From IMG/VR virus record IMGVR_UViG_3300035695_000001, positions 1 to 64,000 of that record: a stretch of DNA of 64,000 nt; one strand, written 5' to 3'. Made by a program: the position numbers and the translations under genes. This stretch comes from a virus. Shown piece by piece: positions 39,540 through 47,769 of the stretch (position 1 is the first letter of the stretch; the number at the start of each line of letters is the position of its first letter). The notes under the pieces are model-generated. The model did not search any database and was not told the DNA's origin. It worked only from the letters and a program-made list of their open reading frames with translations.

Positions 39540-40133
39540 TCATGGGAGGCTGTCGCGTACCAGGACGCAAGTGCTGCCGTAGTCTCTATGGCCGCGGTTG
39601 TGGGGAAACCCGGTGCCCTGCTGGATGAAGCCTGGCCCGTGCCTTGACGGGTCGTAGATCCCGACGTTCGGCACCCACCAGCCAGTCAAGCCAGCCAGCC
39701 CCGGAGGTGGTGGCCCTCGCCAGTGCTTGCCGGCGTTGGCGATCGGCCTGTCCCCGAGGTCCCCCAGCGCCGTGATGGCGGCGATGACGTGGGCGTCGTG
39801 CCGGTCGCACCAGTCCCTGCTCGACATCCTGGCGTCCCCTGGTACGCACCTCTGTGCCCGGAGGAAGGCGTCTGGGAGTGGGTACGCCTCCAACTCGGTG
39901 CCGGCCGCAGATGCGACCTCGTGGAGCAGTAGGATCTCCGCCGTCGTCGGGAGCCTCGCCCCGAGCCTCTCGGCGATGGCCAGTGCCTCGTCTGTGCTCA
40001 GGTGGGCGAGCCCTGGCCCGTTCGGCACGGGGTCCAGGAGCGGCGTTTGCGTGACCCACACCGACCCGAGCGGCACCCACGACGGGACGACGACGGCCTC
40101 GATGGGGGTAGCGTAAACGTCGGCCATGCTCAC
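39540..40133 (-). CDS. Lysis-block hypothetical protein, 197 aa
   Basis: GTG start overlapping the stop of the YkgJ-like gene; an ATG two codons in is possible. GLAHLSTDEALAIAERLGAR, LPTTAEILLLHEVA and later NAGKHWRGPP and GSTCVLVRDS form a pattern I have seen in proteins next to phage endolysins, but I cannot name a family. It may be a cell-wall or virion protein. Same operon as the endolysin. Confidence 0.6.
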   Translation of the reverse strand: MSMADVYATPIEAVVVPSWVPLGSVWVTQTPLLDPVPNGPGLAHLSTDEALAIAERLGARLPTTAEILLLHEVASAAGTELEAYPLPDAFLRAQRCVPGDARMSSRDWCDRHDAHVIAAITALGDLGDRPIANAGKHWRGPPPPGLAGLTGWWVPNVGIYDPSRHGPGFIQQGTGFPHNRGHRDYGSTCVLVRDSLP

Positions 40134-40747
40134 TCCGTCGCGGCGAACGCGCCCCGGCGGATCTGGACGAGGGGCTCCGACGCTTGCTCATGGAACTGGC
40201 AGGACGAGGCCACGTAGGTGCGGCACGTCGTCGGGCGCTTGTCGTACACCGTACAGGCGCTCGTCGATGGGTCGAGGAAGAGACAGCGGGGCCCGGTCTC
40301 CGTCGCCCCCTCTGGCCTGGCGGTGCCCTCGCCCGTCCACGGGACGAGGCGGATGTTGCCCACGAACCCGTCGATCCGTGGTCCCTCCGGGTAGAAGTCC
40401 ACGCCCCGCTCGGCGTCCTCCCGCCCGAGCCTCACCACGTCGTCGGCGTCGATCTGGACCTTGGTGTAGACCCCGCCACAGCAGGCGCTGGTGCAGCCCA
40501 CGCACTTGGGCTCACCCTTGAGGCTCTCGCGCTCCCGCACGTACCGGAGCCCCGCCTTGGCCAGGATGTTGAGGGCCTCCCGCATGTACTCGGGGAGCCT
40601 CTCGTCGATGGGGACGACCTCCTCGTAGAGGGTTGGGTTGGCCCCCTCCCCCACGGGGACGTGCAGGGTGACGGTGGCGGTGAGCGCCGTCGCGTCGAGG
40701 AGGATCGAGGAGAGCCAGCGGGGCTGAGCGTCGCGTAGGTCGGCCAT
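40130..40747 (-). CDS. YkgJ-like Cys-cluster (putative metal/Fe-S) protein, 205 aa
   Basis: Residues ~80-165 carry CVGCTSACCGGVYTKV (C-x2-C-x3-CC), then IDADDVVRL and CLFLDPSTSACTVYDKRPTTC, the diagnostic order of the YkgJ/FliB-like family, thought to bind a metal or Fe-S cluster. Relatives include protein N-methylases, but for this one the role is unknown. Unusual inside a lysis operon. The ATG at 40747 follows AGGTAGGCTGGGCC. Confidence 0.75.
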   Translation of the reverse strand: MADLRDAQPRWLSSILLDATALTATVTLHVPVGEGANPTLYEEVVPIDERLPEYMREALNILAKAGLRYVRERESLKGEPKCVGCTSACCGGVYTKVQIDADDVVRLGREDAERGVDFYPEGPRIDGFVGNIRLVPWTGEGTARPEGATETGPRCLFLDPSTSACTVYDKRPTTCRTYVASSCQFHEQASEPLVQIRRGAFAATE

Positions 40748-40760
40748 GGCCCAGCCTACC

Positions 40761-41069
40761 TCAGCGCGGAGCCTCGCAGGCATCGACGGCCTGGCACGAC
40801 GTCGCCGAGGCCCGGCAGTCCATGTTGAGGCGGAGCATCCCCGAAGCGATGGCGTTGGTGAGCACGACCTCGCACGGCACCCCGGCGGGGGTCGGCTTGC
40901 CACCCTCGCAGCCGAGGATCCGGTAGTGCTCACAGACCGCGGCGACGCTGGCCTGGGGAGCGTCGCGCAACGGGGCGGGAGCCGTCGTCGACTGGTTGGA
41001 CGATGAGGACCGGCCTGACGAGCACGCCTCGATGACCAGCGCAGAGGCGAGGAGGATGGCGGGCTTCAC
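40761..41069 (-). CDS. Small Cys-rich lipoprotein of the lysis block, 102 aa
   Basis: GTG start (GTGA overlap) gives MKPAILLASALVIEAC, a short lipoprotein signal with the Cys at residue ~16. After a Ser/Thr/Pro spacer comes CEHYRILGCEGGKPTPAG and two more Cys pairs. Size, lipid anchor and location fit an outer-membrane spanin (Rz1-like) or another envelope factor. The Cys pattern resembles small proteins of Myxococcota and their phages. Confidence 0.6.
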   Translation of the reverse strand: MKPAILLASALVIEACSSGRSSSSNQSTTAPAPLRDAPQASVAAVCEHYRILGCEGGKPTPAGVPCEVVLTNAIASGMLRLNMDCRASATSCQAVDACEAPR

Positions 41070-41932
41070 GACGCGGTCTCCTGGGCGGGCGCCCGGTTCA
41101 CGAGCCATAGGTCACCCGAGCGCATCCAGCCCTCGCTCATCCAGAACCTGCCCCCGTCGGCGAAGCCCTGGCCCCAGGAGTTCCTGACCCGGTACCAGCG
41201 CTGTGCGGTCCCGTTCACGGTGACGACCCGCCGGCCGACCACCACCATGGCGTGCCCGCCAGAAGCCTTCGCGGGGAGGTCCACCGGCTGGCTCGGGTCG
41301 AACTGGCCGGCGCAGAAGGCGTCGTCCACGTCGACGCCGATGCAGACGGGGTGCCCGGCCGCCAGCGCCGCGTCCACGTTGTCGCCGAGGTCCCCGGCCA
41401 CGTCGTCGATCACCTGGGCTTCCAGCTCGCCGTCCGTCGAGCGCCGGTCGTACGCCTCGCGCACCACCTCGGCGGGAGGCTCGCTCCGGAACTGGTCGGT
41501 GGGCAGCCCGTCCCCGTCCGGTGCGCCGCTCTTGGACTGGTAGGGCCACGCCGCCTCGGGCGGGATCCCGACCTTGGCCGCCATCGTGAAGATGGACCGG
41601 AACGTGGTCCCCGCGTCTCGGTCGAGCGTGCCGTCCACCGCCCTGCCACAGCGGTACAGCCACTGGCGGCTCCCCATCACGGCGTTGGGGTTGCCCCGCA
41701 GCGCCTCGATGATGTCGGCCTCGGCGGCAGAATGGCCCCCGCAGGATCCCTCCGCCTCCTGGTTCAGGATCGGCACGCTGGCGTCGGTGGCGATGAGGAT
41801 GTCGCCGGGGAGGTTGACGCCTGGACTGGCGGTGAAGGAGCGGAAGCCGCGCCCCGCTGCCCGCAGCGGGTCCCTGAAGAACCCGAGCAGGATCGGCTTG
41901 CCGAGGTGGCCATGGACGAGCGGGGGGCTCAC
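41066..41932 (-). CDS. Papain-like (C1) cysteine protease, 288 aa
   Basis: Catalytic elements are all in place: NQEAEGSCGGHSAAE (Gln and nucleophile Cys, ~residue 64), ASGGHAMVVVG (His, ~residue 230) and RVRNSWGQGF (Asn, ~residue 257). The usual C-W after Q-G-S is replaced by CGGH. No pro-peptide or signal is evident. In a lysis block it might cleave envelope proteins or be a virion peptidase; uncertain. GTG start, GTGA overlap. Confidence 0.75.
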   Translation of the reverse strand: MSPPLVHGHLGKPILLGFFRDPLRAAGRGFRSFTASPGVNLPGDILIATDASVPILNQEAEGSCGGHSAAEADIIEALRGNPNAVMGSRQWLYRCGRAVDGTLDRDAGTTFRSIFTMAAKVGIPPEAAWPYQSKSGAPDGDGLPTDQFRSEPPAEVVREAYDRRSTDGELEAQVIDDVAGDLGDNVDAALAAGHPVCIGVDVDDAFCAGQFDPSQPVDLPAKASGGHAMVVVGRRVVTVNGTAQRWYRVRNSWGQGFADGGRFWMSEGWMRSGDLWLVNRAPAQETAS

Positions 41933-42474
41933 TTGCGGGCCGCCCGGACCGCCAGTGGGGTCGGGACGACCAGCCGCGGGGCCTGGGTCGCCATCAGCGC
42001 GCCGCTCCCCCCGTCGGCCGGCGTCGAGGCGGTCGGCTGGGCGGACACGATCCCGAGCGGGCCGAGCAGCGCCATCATCTCGGAGTACGCCTGCGCGAAG
42101 GAGGCGAACGCCGCCGCCATCTGGCCCTGCGTCGCGTGCTCCACCCCGGCCAGGCCCTGCTCCCCGAGCACGAGCGCCCCCTGGGCCTTGGCGATGGCCG
42201 CCTCGATCTCCGCCTGCTTGGTCGGGTTCGGCGAGGCTCGGAAGTAGGAGGCTACCCCCTGCGAGATCATGCCCAGGATGGCGACCGCGTCGCTCACCAC
42301 CTCGGAGACCGTGGGCAGGGCGGCGACGAGGGCCGCGCACCCAGTCGAAGAGACGAACGCGATGGGCGCGACGAAGAACGGGGCCGCGACGATCGTTCCC
42401 ACGCCGCAGCAACGTAGGACGCGGCGGGCAAGCATCTGCTCCAGGTGCTTCCAGACGGACAGGGGGCGACGCAT
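41929..42474 (-). CDS. Membrane-anchored protein, 181 aa (possible holin/spanin-type factor)
   Basis: Residues ~22-50 (CCGVGTIVAAPFFVAPIAFV and on) form one or two hydrophobic segments preceded by basic residues. A long Ala-rich helix follows (QAEIEAAIAKAQGALVLGEQ) and the tail is low complexity. The first gene of the leftward lysis block; membrane segment plus helix would suit an inner-membrane spanin or holin helper, but no family is recognised. Confidence 0.5.
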   Translation of the reverse strand: MRRPLSVWKHLEQMLARRVLRCCGVGTIVAAPFFVAPIAFVSSTGCAALVAALPTVSEVVSDAVAILGMISQGVASYFRASPNPTKQAEIEAAIAKAQGALVLGEQGLAGVEHATQGQMAAAFASFAQAYSEMMALLGPLGIVSAQPTASTPADGGSGALMATQAPRLVVPTPLAVRAARK

Positions 42475-42578
42475 CAGAGAACCTCTCTGGCCTGCGAGCG
42501 ACCCGACGCCTTACCCGTGGAGAAGCCTACCCCGTGCTTGGGGCGGTGTGCAAGGTGTGGCTTGGGGGGAGGAGGAGA

Positions 42579-42601
42579 GGCCGGGCCAGTAGAGCCCGGC
42601 C
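42579..42601 (-). terminator. Terminator-like hairpin after the 42611 gene
   Basis: GGCCGGGC-cagtaga-GCCCGGCC, an 8-bp GC stem starting 10 bases past the leftward stop at 42611. On the minus strand it is followed by TCTCCTCCTCC rather than pure T, so it may be only partly efficient, letting some transcripts enter the lysis genes. Confidence 0.6.
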
Positions 42602-42610
42602 GGGGGCTGG

Positions 42611-45145
42611 TCAGGCGGGCTTGTAGAGGTCGTTGAGGAGGGCCATGTAGGCTTGGTAGCGCTTGTCCGCCATCTGCCTCGATGCCACGGTTGGCCACTC
42701 GCCTCCGTAGTCGACGCTGGCCTTCTCCAGCGGCTTGAGGAGCGCCCACGCTTCGGCCAGTGCCTTGCCTCGGGCCTCCCCCATCTCTTGCGGAGCGTCC
42801 GGATTGGCGGCCAGGAACGCCGGCATGCGCCTGGCGATGTCCCGGCCAGGCATTCCGCTGGCCTTGTACTCGGCCTGCCATGTCGGGTCGTTCTGGATCC
42901 CACCGACAGGTTTGAACTCCCACACGACTTCGTGCCCCTTGGGCGCTGGCAGCGATGCCGTCTCCCGGTCGTCCGTCGCCTCGATGACTCGATCGCCTTC
43001 GGTCCACGCGACGACGGCGCTCACCATGGGCTTCTCGGTCTCCCACGTCACTGATGCCACGATGCCGCCGGTCGGATCCCCGTGCTTGGCGTGCCACCGG
43101 GAGACCCTCGCAGACGTCTTGCCCAGGATGGGGTGGACGAAGTCGCCCAACTTGCCGTCCATGATCTCGGCCTTGAACGACTCCCAGTAATCGGGGAACC
43201 AGCGGGCGAACCCCTTGGGCGGGATCGCGACGTGCGAGTTGAGGAAGGCGCACTCCACAGTCCAGGAAGCGCACTTCCCTGGCTGCACGGTCGTGTCGAC
43301 GATGGTGCCGAGGAGCGGCTTCCCGCGCCAGGACATCGCAGGCACCGCCTCACGGACCTGGCGCTCCTGCTCCAGGCGGGCGCCGGTGACGGCGGCATCC
43401 TCCTCGTCCGAGAACCGGGCCGGGTCCCCCTCAAACATGGCAGAGAGGCCGGTGATCTTGCCGTCCTCCGAGACGACCAGAGGTCCCGTCACGAGGTGGC
43501 ATTTCCCCTCGCACGAGGCACCGTTGCTGAGTTTCACGATGCGGTAGTCGAGCATCTCGGCGTTGAGGAACGCCTGGTCCAACGAAAAGCCGTGGCCGTC
43601 GATGGGGGCGATGTCGACGTGTTCCTTGACCTCGATCCTGCGCACGGTCGCGCCTCCTGGCGTGGTCCTGGCGAGGCAGGTGGACAGGTGAACGTTGTTC
43701 ACGCGGAGACCACCACCACCTTGGGCGGGCGAGAACAGTTCCAGGAAGAAGCGCTCGCTGAGGTTGGCGCTCGGAAACTTGGGTTCATCGGCCTGCGCCT
43801 TGGCAGCGGTTGCGAGGATGGTGTCCTCGGCCGGCGCAGAGACCGGGACGGCGATGGGCTCTGGTCGCTGGGCATGGCCCTCGACGAGTTGTGGCACGTA
43901 GGCCCGCACCTGCGCGCTGAACTCCCAAGGCATGGTGATGTTCCCGCCAGGCTTGACCTCGACGTCGATCCACGGTCGGCGGTCCGGCGCCCTGAAGAGC
44001 CTGAAGGTCACCGTGGTGTCGGTCGGATTGTGCCAGGTGCTCAGCCCACTCCGATAGAGGAGCGGGCTGGAAGGCGGCTCGGACCGGCATGGTACGACGG
44101 GCGCCGGGACGGTCTCGAAGGTCCTCGGGCACAGATGCGTGAGCGCGAGCGGGCCGCCGACGATGTCTCGGAGGATGACGTGCTGGCTCGGGTCGCGGAC
44201 CCGCATGGCGAACGTGACGTGGATGGTCACGCGGAACTGGCCGGAGACGACCCACGATTCCGGGTCCCTGTCGCCGATGCGCTGCGGCACGCCGTCGAAG
44301 ACTGCCACGCTGCACACGATCGAGCCGGACGGCGCGCTGACGCTGTACGGCTGGACGATCTCGACGCCAGCCGGGTTGATGATGGCGACGACGTCGTCGG
44401 GGCAGGACGTAGACGTAGCGCACTGGTAGCCACCGGAACGGTCTTCGACGTCGGTTCCATCGGCGAATGCCGACGCGGGCAACCCCTTGCCGATCTGGTA
44501 GCGCTCCGCGGTCCCCTTGCTGGCGACGATGAGGTAAGGGCGGCCCACGGTCCTGGCGACCGACGTCTGGTCCTTTGCAGCCTCGACGAGACCCGCCGTG
44601 AGCGCACGCCGCTGGCCGCCGTTCCCCATCGCGGTCCCGGCCCATTCACGGTAGGTGCTCCGACTGATCCCGGCGTAGGCACCGCCAGGCTCGATGGCAC
44701 CGCCGAACAGGCCGACCGCCGTCACGTTGCCTTTGTCGTCGACCCCGTACCCAGTGAGCACCTGGGCTTCGATCTTCTCGGCCATCGCCCTGAGCGCCGC
44801 CGTGACAGTTTCGCGGAAGATGGCCTCCATGACGGCGGGCGCATAGCCAGAAGCCTTTGCCTTCAGCGCGTCGGGAACAGAGACCGTAATGGGCTCGCTG
44901 CGAACCTGCGCGAAGCAGAGGGCCGCAGGGACGGTGGGGTTGAAGGCGTACGCCGAGGACCAGGACATGGTCGGGAAGACGACGTCCCAGTGGCAGTTCT
45001 TCCCAGACTCTTGGACGATGGGAAGCGCGGCGAGCAGGCTGTCGCTTCCGAGCAGGTGGCCGCTCAGGCTCCACTTGAAGGAGTCTGACAGGGCCGAGGC
45101 GAGCGCGATGGCGTCGTCGGTCGTAATCTCGTTCGTGGTATCCAT
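42611..45145 (-). CDS. Large chimeric structural-like protein: capsid-like N-terminus and DNA-circularisation-type domain
   Basis: 844 aa. Residues ~50-330 resemble an HK97-fold major capsid protein: a helix-rich segment (AVMEAIFRETVTAALRAMAE), GAYAGISRSTYREWAG, then PYLIVASKGTAERY and a beta-rich end. Residues ~605-705 are clearly homologous to the baseplate gene at 60121: both share SWRG, VEC-x-FLN, ARWFP-x-YW, GD-x-VHP-x-LG. That domain belongs to Mu gpN-like DNA-circularisation proteins. The gene is far from the tail block, with its own leader and terminator. Capsid assignment is inference; the paralogy is read directly. Confidence 0.6.
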   Translation of the reverse strand: MDTTNEITTDDAIALASALSDSFKWSLSGHLLGSDSLLAALPIVQESGKNCHWDVVFPTMSWSSAYAFNPTVPAALCFAQVRSEPITVSVPDALKAKASGYAPAVMEAIFRETVTAALRAMAEKIEAQVLTGYGVDDKGNVTAVGLFGGAIEPGGAYAGISRSTYREWAGTAMGNGGQRRALTAGLVEAAKDQTSVARTVGRPYLIVASKGTAERYQIGKGLPASAFADGTDVEDRSGGYQCATSTSCPDDVVAIINPAGVEIVQPYSVSAPSGSIVCSVAVFDGVPQRIGDRDPESWVVSGQFRVTIHVTFAMRVRDPSQHVILRDIVGGPLALTHLCPRTFETVPAPVVPCRSEPPSSPLLYRSGLSTWHNPTDTTVTFRLFRAPDRRPWIDVEVKPGGNITMPWEFSAQVRAYVPQLVEGHAQRPEPIAVPVSAPAEDTILATAAKAQADEPKFPSANLSERFFLELFSPAQGGGGLRVNNVHLSTCLARTTPGGATVRRIEVKEHVDIAPIDGHGFSLDQAFLNAEMLDYRIVKLSNGASCEGKCHLVTGPLVVSEDGKITGLSAMFEGDPARFSDEEDAAVTGARLEQERQVREAVPAMSWRGKPLLGTIVDTTVQPGKCASWTVECAFLNSHVAIPPKGFARWFPDYWESFKAEIMDGKLGDFVHPILGKTSARVSRWHAKHGDPTGGIVASVTWETEKPMVSAVVAWTEGDRVIEATDDRETASLPAPKGHEVVWEFKPVGGIQNDPTWQAEYKASGMPGRDIARRMPAFLAANPDAPQEMGEARGKALAEAWALLKPLEKASVDYGGEWPTVASRQMADKRYQAYMALLNDLYKPA

Positions 45146-45163
45146 CTCGTAGGGCCCTCACAC

Positions 45164-45213
45164 GGCCCGCGGGCTCGGTTGTGGCGGGGGTTCGTCCCCG
45201 CCGGCACCGGGCC
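45164..45213 (-). promoter_or_regulatory. Structured leader of the 42611 gene
   Basis: Inner stem GGCGGGG/CCCCGCC (45183-45202) closed by an outer stem GGCCCG/CGGGCC, in the 5' leader of the leftward gene starting at 45145. It lacks the 3' bulge of the left-block hairpins. Confidence 0.45.
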
Positions 45214-45244
45214 TGCTCTTCTTCTACGCCTAGGTCGGAGGAAC

Positions 45245-45277
45245 TGTCTAGCAGTGCCGCCCGGGTCGTGCTAGACA
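45245..45277. promoter_or_regulatory. Repeat pair TGTCTAGCA-N15-TGCTAGACA (candidate operator/promoter 6)
   Basis: Perfect inverted 9-mers, 15-base spacer, in the divergent gap between the leftward 42611-45145 gene and the rightward 45325 gene; could serve both directions. Confidence 0.7.
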
Positions 45278-45324
45278 CTGGTTCGGAGGACGGATGGCGC
45301 TGCTACAGCGCTCGGAGGTAAGCC

Positions 45325-45708
45325 ATGGCAGAAGACGACCCCATCGTGGACCCGTACGACGCGCCGCCGGACAGCGAGCCGGTGACGGAAGAAGACCTCG
45401 CGCGCATTGCTGGAACTAGGTTGGCGATCGAGCGCGGCGAGACCATCTCGACCGAGGAATTGCAACGTCGACTGGATGCTGAGTTCCACGTCCGCTTGAC
45501 GGTCAAGTTCGACCGAGAGGAAGACGGGCGCTGGATCGGCGACGTGCCTGAGTTCCATGGTTGCCACGTCTACGGTGCCAACAGAAACGAGGCGCGCGTC
45601 AAGGTCAAGGCGCTGGCCCTCCGCGTCCTCGCCGACCGCATGGAGCACGGGGAGGCCGCGGCCCCAGAAACGATCACGTTCACGACCGAAGGGAACGACG
45701 AGGAATGA
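45325..45708 (+). CDS. HicB-like domain protein, 127 aa
   Basis: Residues ~55-115: LTVKFDREEDGRWIGDVPEF then GCHVYGANRNEARVKVKALA, the HicB fold (partial RNase H-like sheet with the E-x-D-G-x-W-I-x-x-V-P-E motif). HicB proteins are usually antitoxins of HicA. No HicA is next door, so this is an orphan; it may act as a DNA-binding regulator. Starts after CTCGGAGGTAAGCC and a GCGCTG/CAGCGC stem. Confidence 0.75.
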   Translation: MAEDDPIVDPYDAPPDSEPVTEEDLARIAGTRLAIERGETISTEELQRRLDAEFHVRLTVKFDREEDGRWIGDVPEFHGCHVYGANRNEARVKVKALALRVLADRMEHGEAAAPETITFTTEGNDEE

Positions 45709-46763
45709 GCAAGCAGGACAAGGTGGTCGGCCACGGGCTGACGATCACGATCGAGACGATCCCGTGGAAGGAGTGCGGGAGGCTCCTGGAGGAGCACAAC
45801 GGCCGCAACCGGCCCCTGAGCATGACGATGGTCCAGCGCTACTCGCGGGACATGACCGCCAAGCGCTGGCCCCTCTTCCACCAGGGTGTCGCCTTCGACC
45901 ACGCCGGCAACCTGATCGACGGGCAGCACCGACTCGCAGCGGCCTACGCGGCGAAGGTCGACCTGCTCGTGGTGGTCTGTCGGTACACCGACGCCAAGGC
46001 CGGCGAAACGGCGATGATGCTGTGCGACACGGGCAAGTCCCGTTCGGTCGCGGACACCCTCGCCATCGGCGGCGTGATGAAGAAGGAACTGGCGCGGCAG
46101 GCAGCGCCGGTCGCCGGGCACGTCGCCTATCTGCTCAACATGGAGGCCGCCGCGAAGATGACCCGGCAGGAGATCGGCGACGTCTACCTCGCCAACCGTG
46201 AGGCGATCGACTGGGCCGTCACCACGCTCACCGAGAAGCGCTTCTCCGCTCCGCTCCGGGCATGCTTCGCCATCGCCTGGCTCACGGATGCAGCGAAGAC
46301 AGCCGAGTTCACCGCCCAGGTTCGGGAAGGCATCGGTGGCCCAGGCGCGGCGTCGTCCCTCTGGAACCGAGCGATGGCCGACGGGCAGTTGACCGGGATC
46401 CACAGCCTCGGGGAGACGCATCACGCGATGAACCGGGCCCTCCGGGTGCTCAAGGTCCACCTGAACGGCGAGGTGGCACCTCCCAAGTTGCACACCTCGG
46501 AGGAGGGGCTCAACTGGTTCCGAGCCCGCCTCAAGGTCGGTGCTCCTGTCCCCGACTCGGCGTCGGTCGCCATCGGGAAACTGCTCAACCAGGGCGGCAC
46601 GTTCAAGGTAGCCGACATCGCCAGGACGCTCGACATGACCCCGGCCTACGTCAGCACGGTGGCCAGCGAGATGGCTTCGTCCGGGCAGATCCGCAAGGTC
46701 GGCAAGGGCGTCTTCGCGACCATCGTCCAGCCGGACCCCTCGCCGGAACACGACTCGCCGTGA
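45705..46763 (+). CDS. ParB-like DNA-binding protein, 352 aa
   Basis: Residues ~25-85: NGRNRPLSMTMVQRYSRDM followed by GNLIDGQHRLAAAYAAKV, the ParB/sulfiredoxin-fold signature found in many phage proteins. Near the C-terminus TFKVADIARTLDMTPAYVST is a helix-turn-helix. Such proteins may bind DNA for partition or transcription control, and the ParB fold can bind CTP. Coupled to the HicB-like gene by ATGA. Confidence 0.7.
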   Translation: MSKQDKVVGHGLTITIETIPWKECGRLLEEHNGRNRPLSMTMVQRYSRDMTAKRWPLFHQGVAFDHAGNLIDGQHRLAAAYAAKVDLLVVVCRYTDAKAGETAMMLCDTGKSRSVADTLAIGGVMKKELARQAAPVAGHVAYLLNMEAAAKMTRQEIGDVYLANREAIDWAVTTLTEKRFSAPLRACFAIAWLTDAAKTAEFTAQVREGIGGPGAASSLWNRAMADGQLTGIHSLGETHHAMNRALRVLKVHLNGEVAPPKLHTSEEGLNWFRARLKVGAPVPDSASVAIGKLLNQGGTFKVADIARTLDMTPAYVSTVASEMASSGQIRKVGKGVFATIVQPDPSPEHDSP

Positions 46764-46827
46764 CGGCCTACTTGACGGCGCTGGCCTTCCGGATCGCGGC
46801 GTGCAGTTCCCGAGCCCTCACCCTGCC

Positions 46828-46855
46828 CATCTAGCAGGCGCGGCCGTGCTACACG
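46828..46855. promoter_or_regulatory. Degenerate repeat pair CATCTAGCA-N10-TGCTACACG
   Basis: Each arm differs from the 9-mer consensus at two or three positions, but spacing and location (between the ParB-like gene and the 46862 gene) match the family. May be a weak or decayed site. Confidence 0.4.
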
Positions 46856-46861
46856 GGCCCC

Positions 46862-47455
46862 ATGGACCTGACCACCTTGGCGGCTGCCGCCCTGACCACC
46901 ATCCATGCCCTCTCGCCCGTCTCCGCCCCGCACGAGCGGCTCCCCGGCTGGGACGAGACCCAGGACCAACGTAGCACCCGGTACGCATCGATCGCTCAAG
47001 ACGTCGCCGGGGCAGCGGTCGACGCCTGCCTGACCAGCCCGAACCAGGACACCTGCCAGCGCTGGTCCGTCTCCGCCCTCTTGGGTGTGGCGAACCACGA
47101 GAGCGGATTCCAGCCCGACGTGGACATCGGGCCATGCTACCGGGGCAAGGACGGCAAGAGCCCCAGGTGCGACGGGGGCCGATCCGTCTCCATGTGGCAG
47201 ATCCTGACGGGCGGCGAGGAGCGAGAGGTCTTCGCTCACGATCGGAAGGCTGCGGCCCGCCGTGCCCTCCGGTCCATCTCGCGGAGCATGGGCGCGTGCC
47301 GCAAGGCTCCCAACGAGGAGCGTCTCAGCGCCTACGCTGGTGGGCGGTGCGACAACCACATGGGGCAGCGGCGCGCCCGTGAACTCTGGCACGACATCCT
47401 GCGGGCCCAGCGCTCACTCGACCAGGCCATCGCTCGGGCTGGTGAAGTCGGGTAG
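46862..47455 (+). CDS. Lytic transglycosylase-like (SLT) protein, 197 aa
   Basis: Residues ~70-115 read SALLGVANHESGFQPDV, where the Glu of H-E-S-G-F is the catalytic residue in SLT-type enzymes, then SVSMWQILTG (usual S-x-G-x-x-Q-I). RLSAYAGGRC fits the later A/G-Y-N/A-x-G motif. The first ~20 residues are weakly signal-like. Would cleave peptidoglycan glycan chains, during entry or release. Confidence 0.65.
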   Translation: MDLTTLAAAALTTIHALSPVSAPHERLPGWDETQDQRSTRYASIAQDVAGAAVDACLTSPNQDTCQRWSVSALLGVANHESGFQPDVDIGPCYRGKDGKSPRCDGGRSVSMWQILTGGEEREVFAHDRKAAARRALRSISRSMGACRKAPNEERLSAYAGGRCDNHMGQRRARELWHDILRAQRSLDQAIARAGEVG

Positions 47456-47481
47456 CCTCCGCACAGAAAGCGAGGCCCATC

Positions 47482-47769
47482 ATGGGTACGTGGAAGATCG
47501 AGATCACGGGCACGGGCATCCACCACAACGGCAAGCCGGAGGACGCGGACGTGCTCGCCCGCAAGTTGGTCGCCGACCTGCAAGCCGCGGGGAGCACCGT
47601 GCGCGAGGCGAGCTTCTCGCTGACCTACACCAGCACGGTGGGCGACAAGACCGTGGAGATGCCGGCCGCCCCCGGATGCGAAGGCTGGACCGACCTGCTC
47701 ATCGACCCGCCGGCCAAGGACATCACCGTTTCCGCTGAGCCTGGATCTGGCCCCCCCCCGCCGAAGTGA
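47482..47769 (+). CDS. Small hypothetical protein, 95 aa
   Basis: Compact alpha/beta protein: WKIEITGTGIHHNGKPEDAD, helix VLARKLVADLQAAG, strand SFSLTYTST, then a Pro-rich tail. Family unknown. Coupled by GTGA to a membrane-protein gene. Confidence 0.6.
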   Translation: MGTWKIEITGTGIHHNGKPEDADVLARKLVADLQAAGSTVREASFSLTYTSTVGDKTVEMPAAPGCEGWTDLLIDPPAKDITVSAEPGSGPPPPK

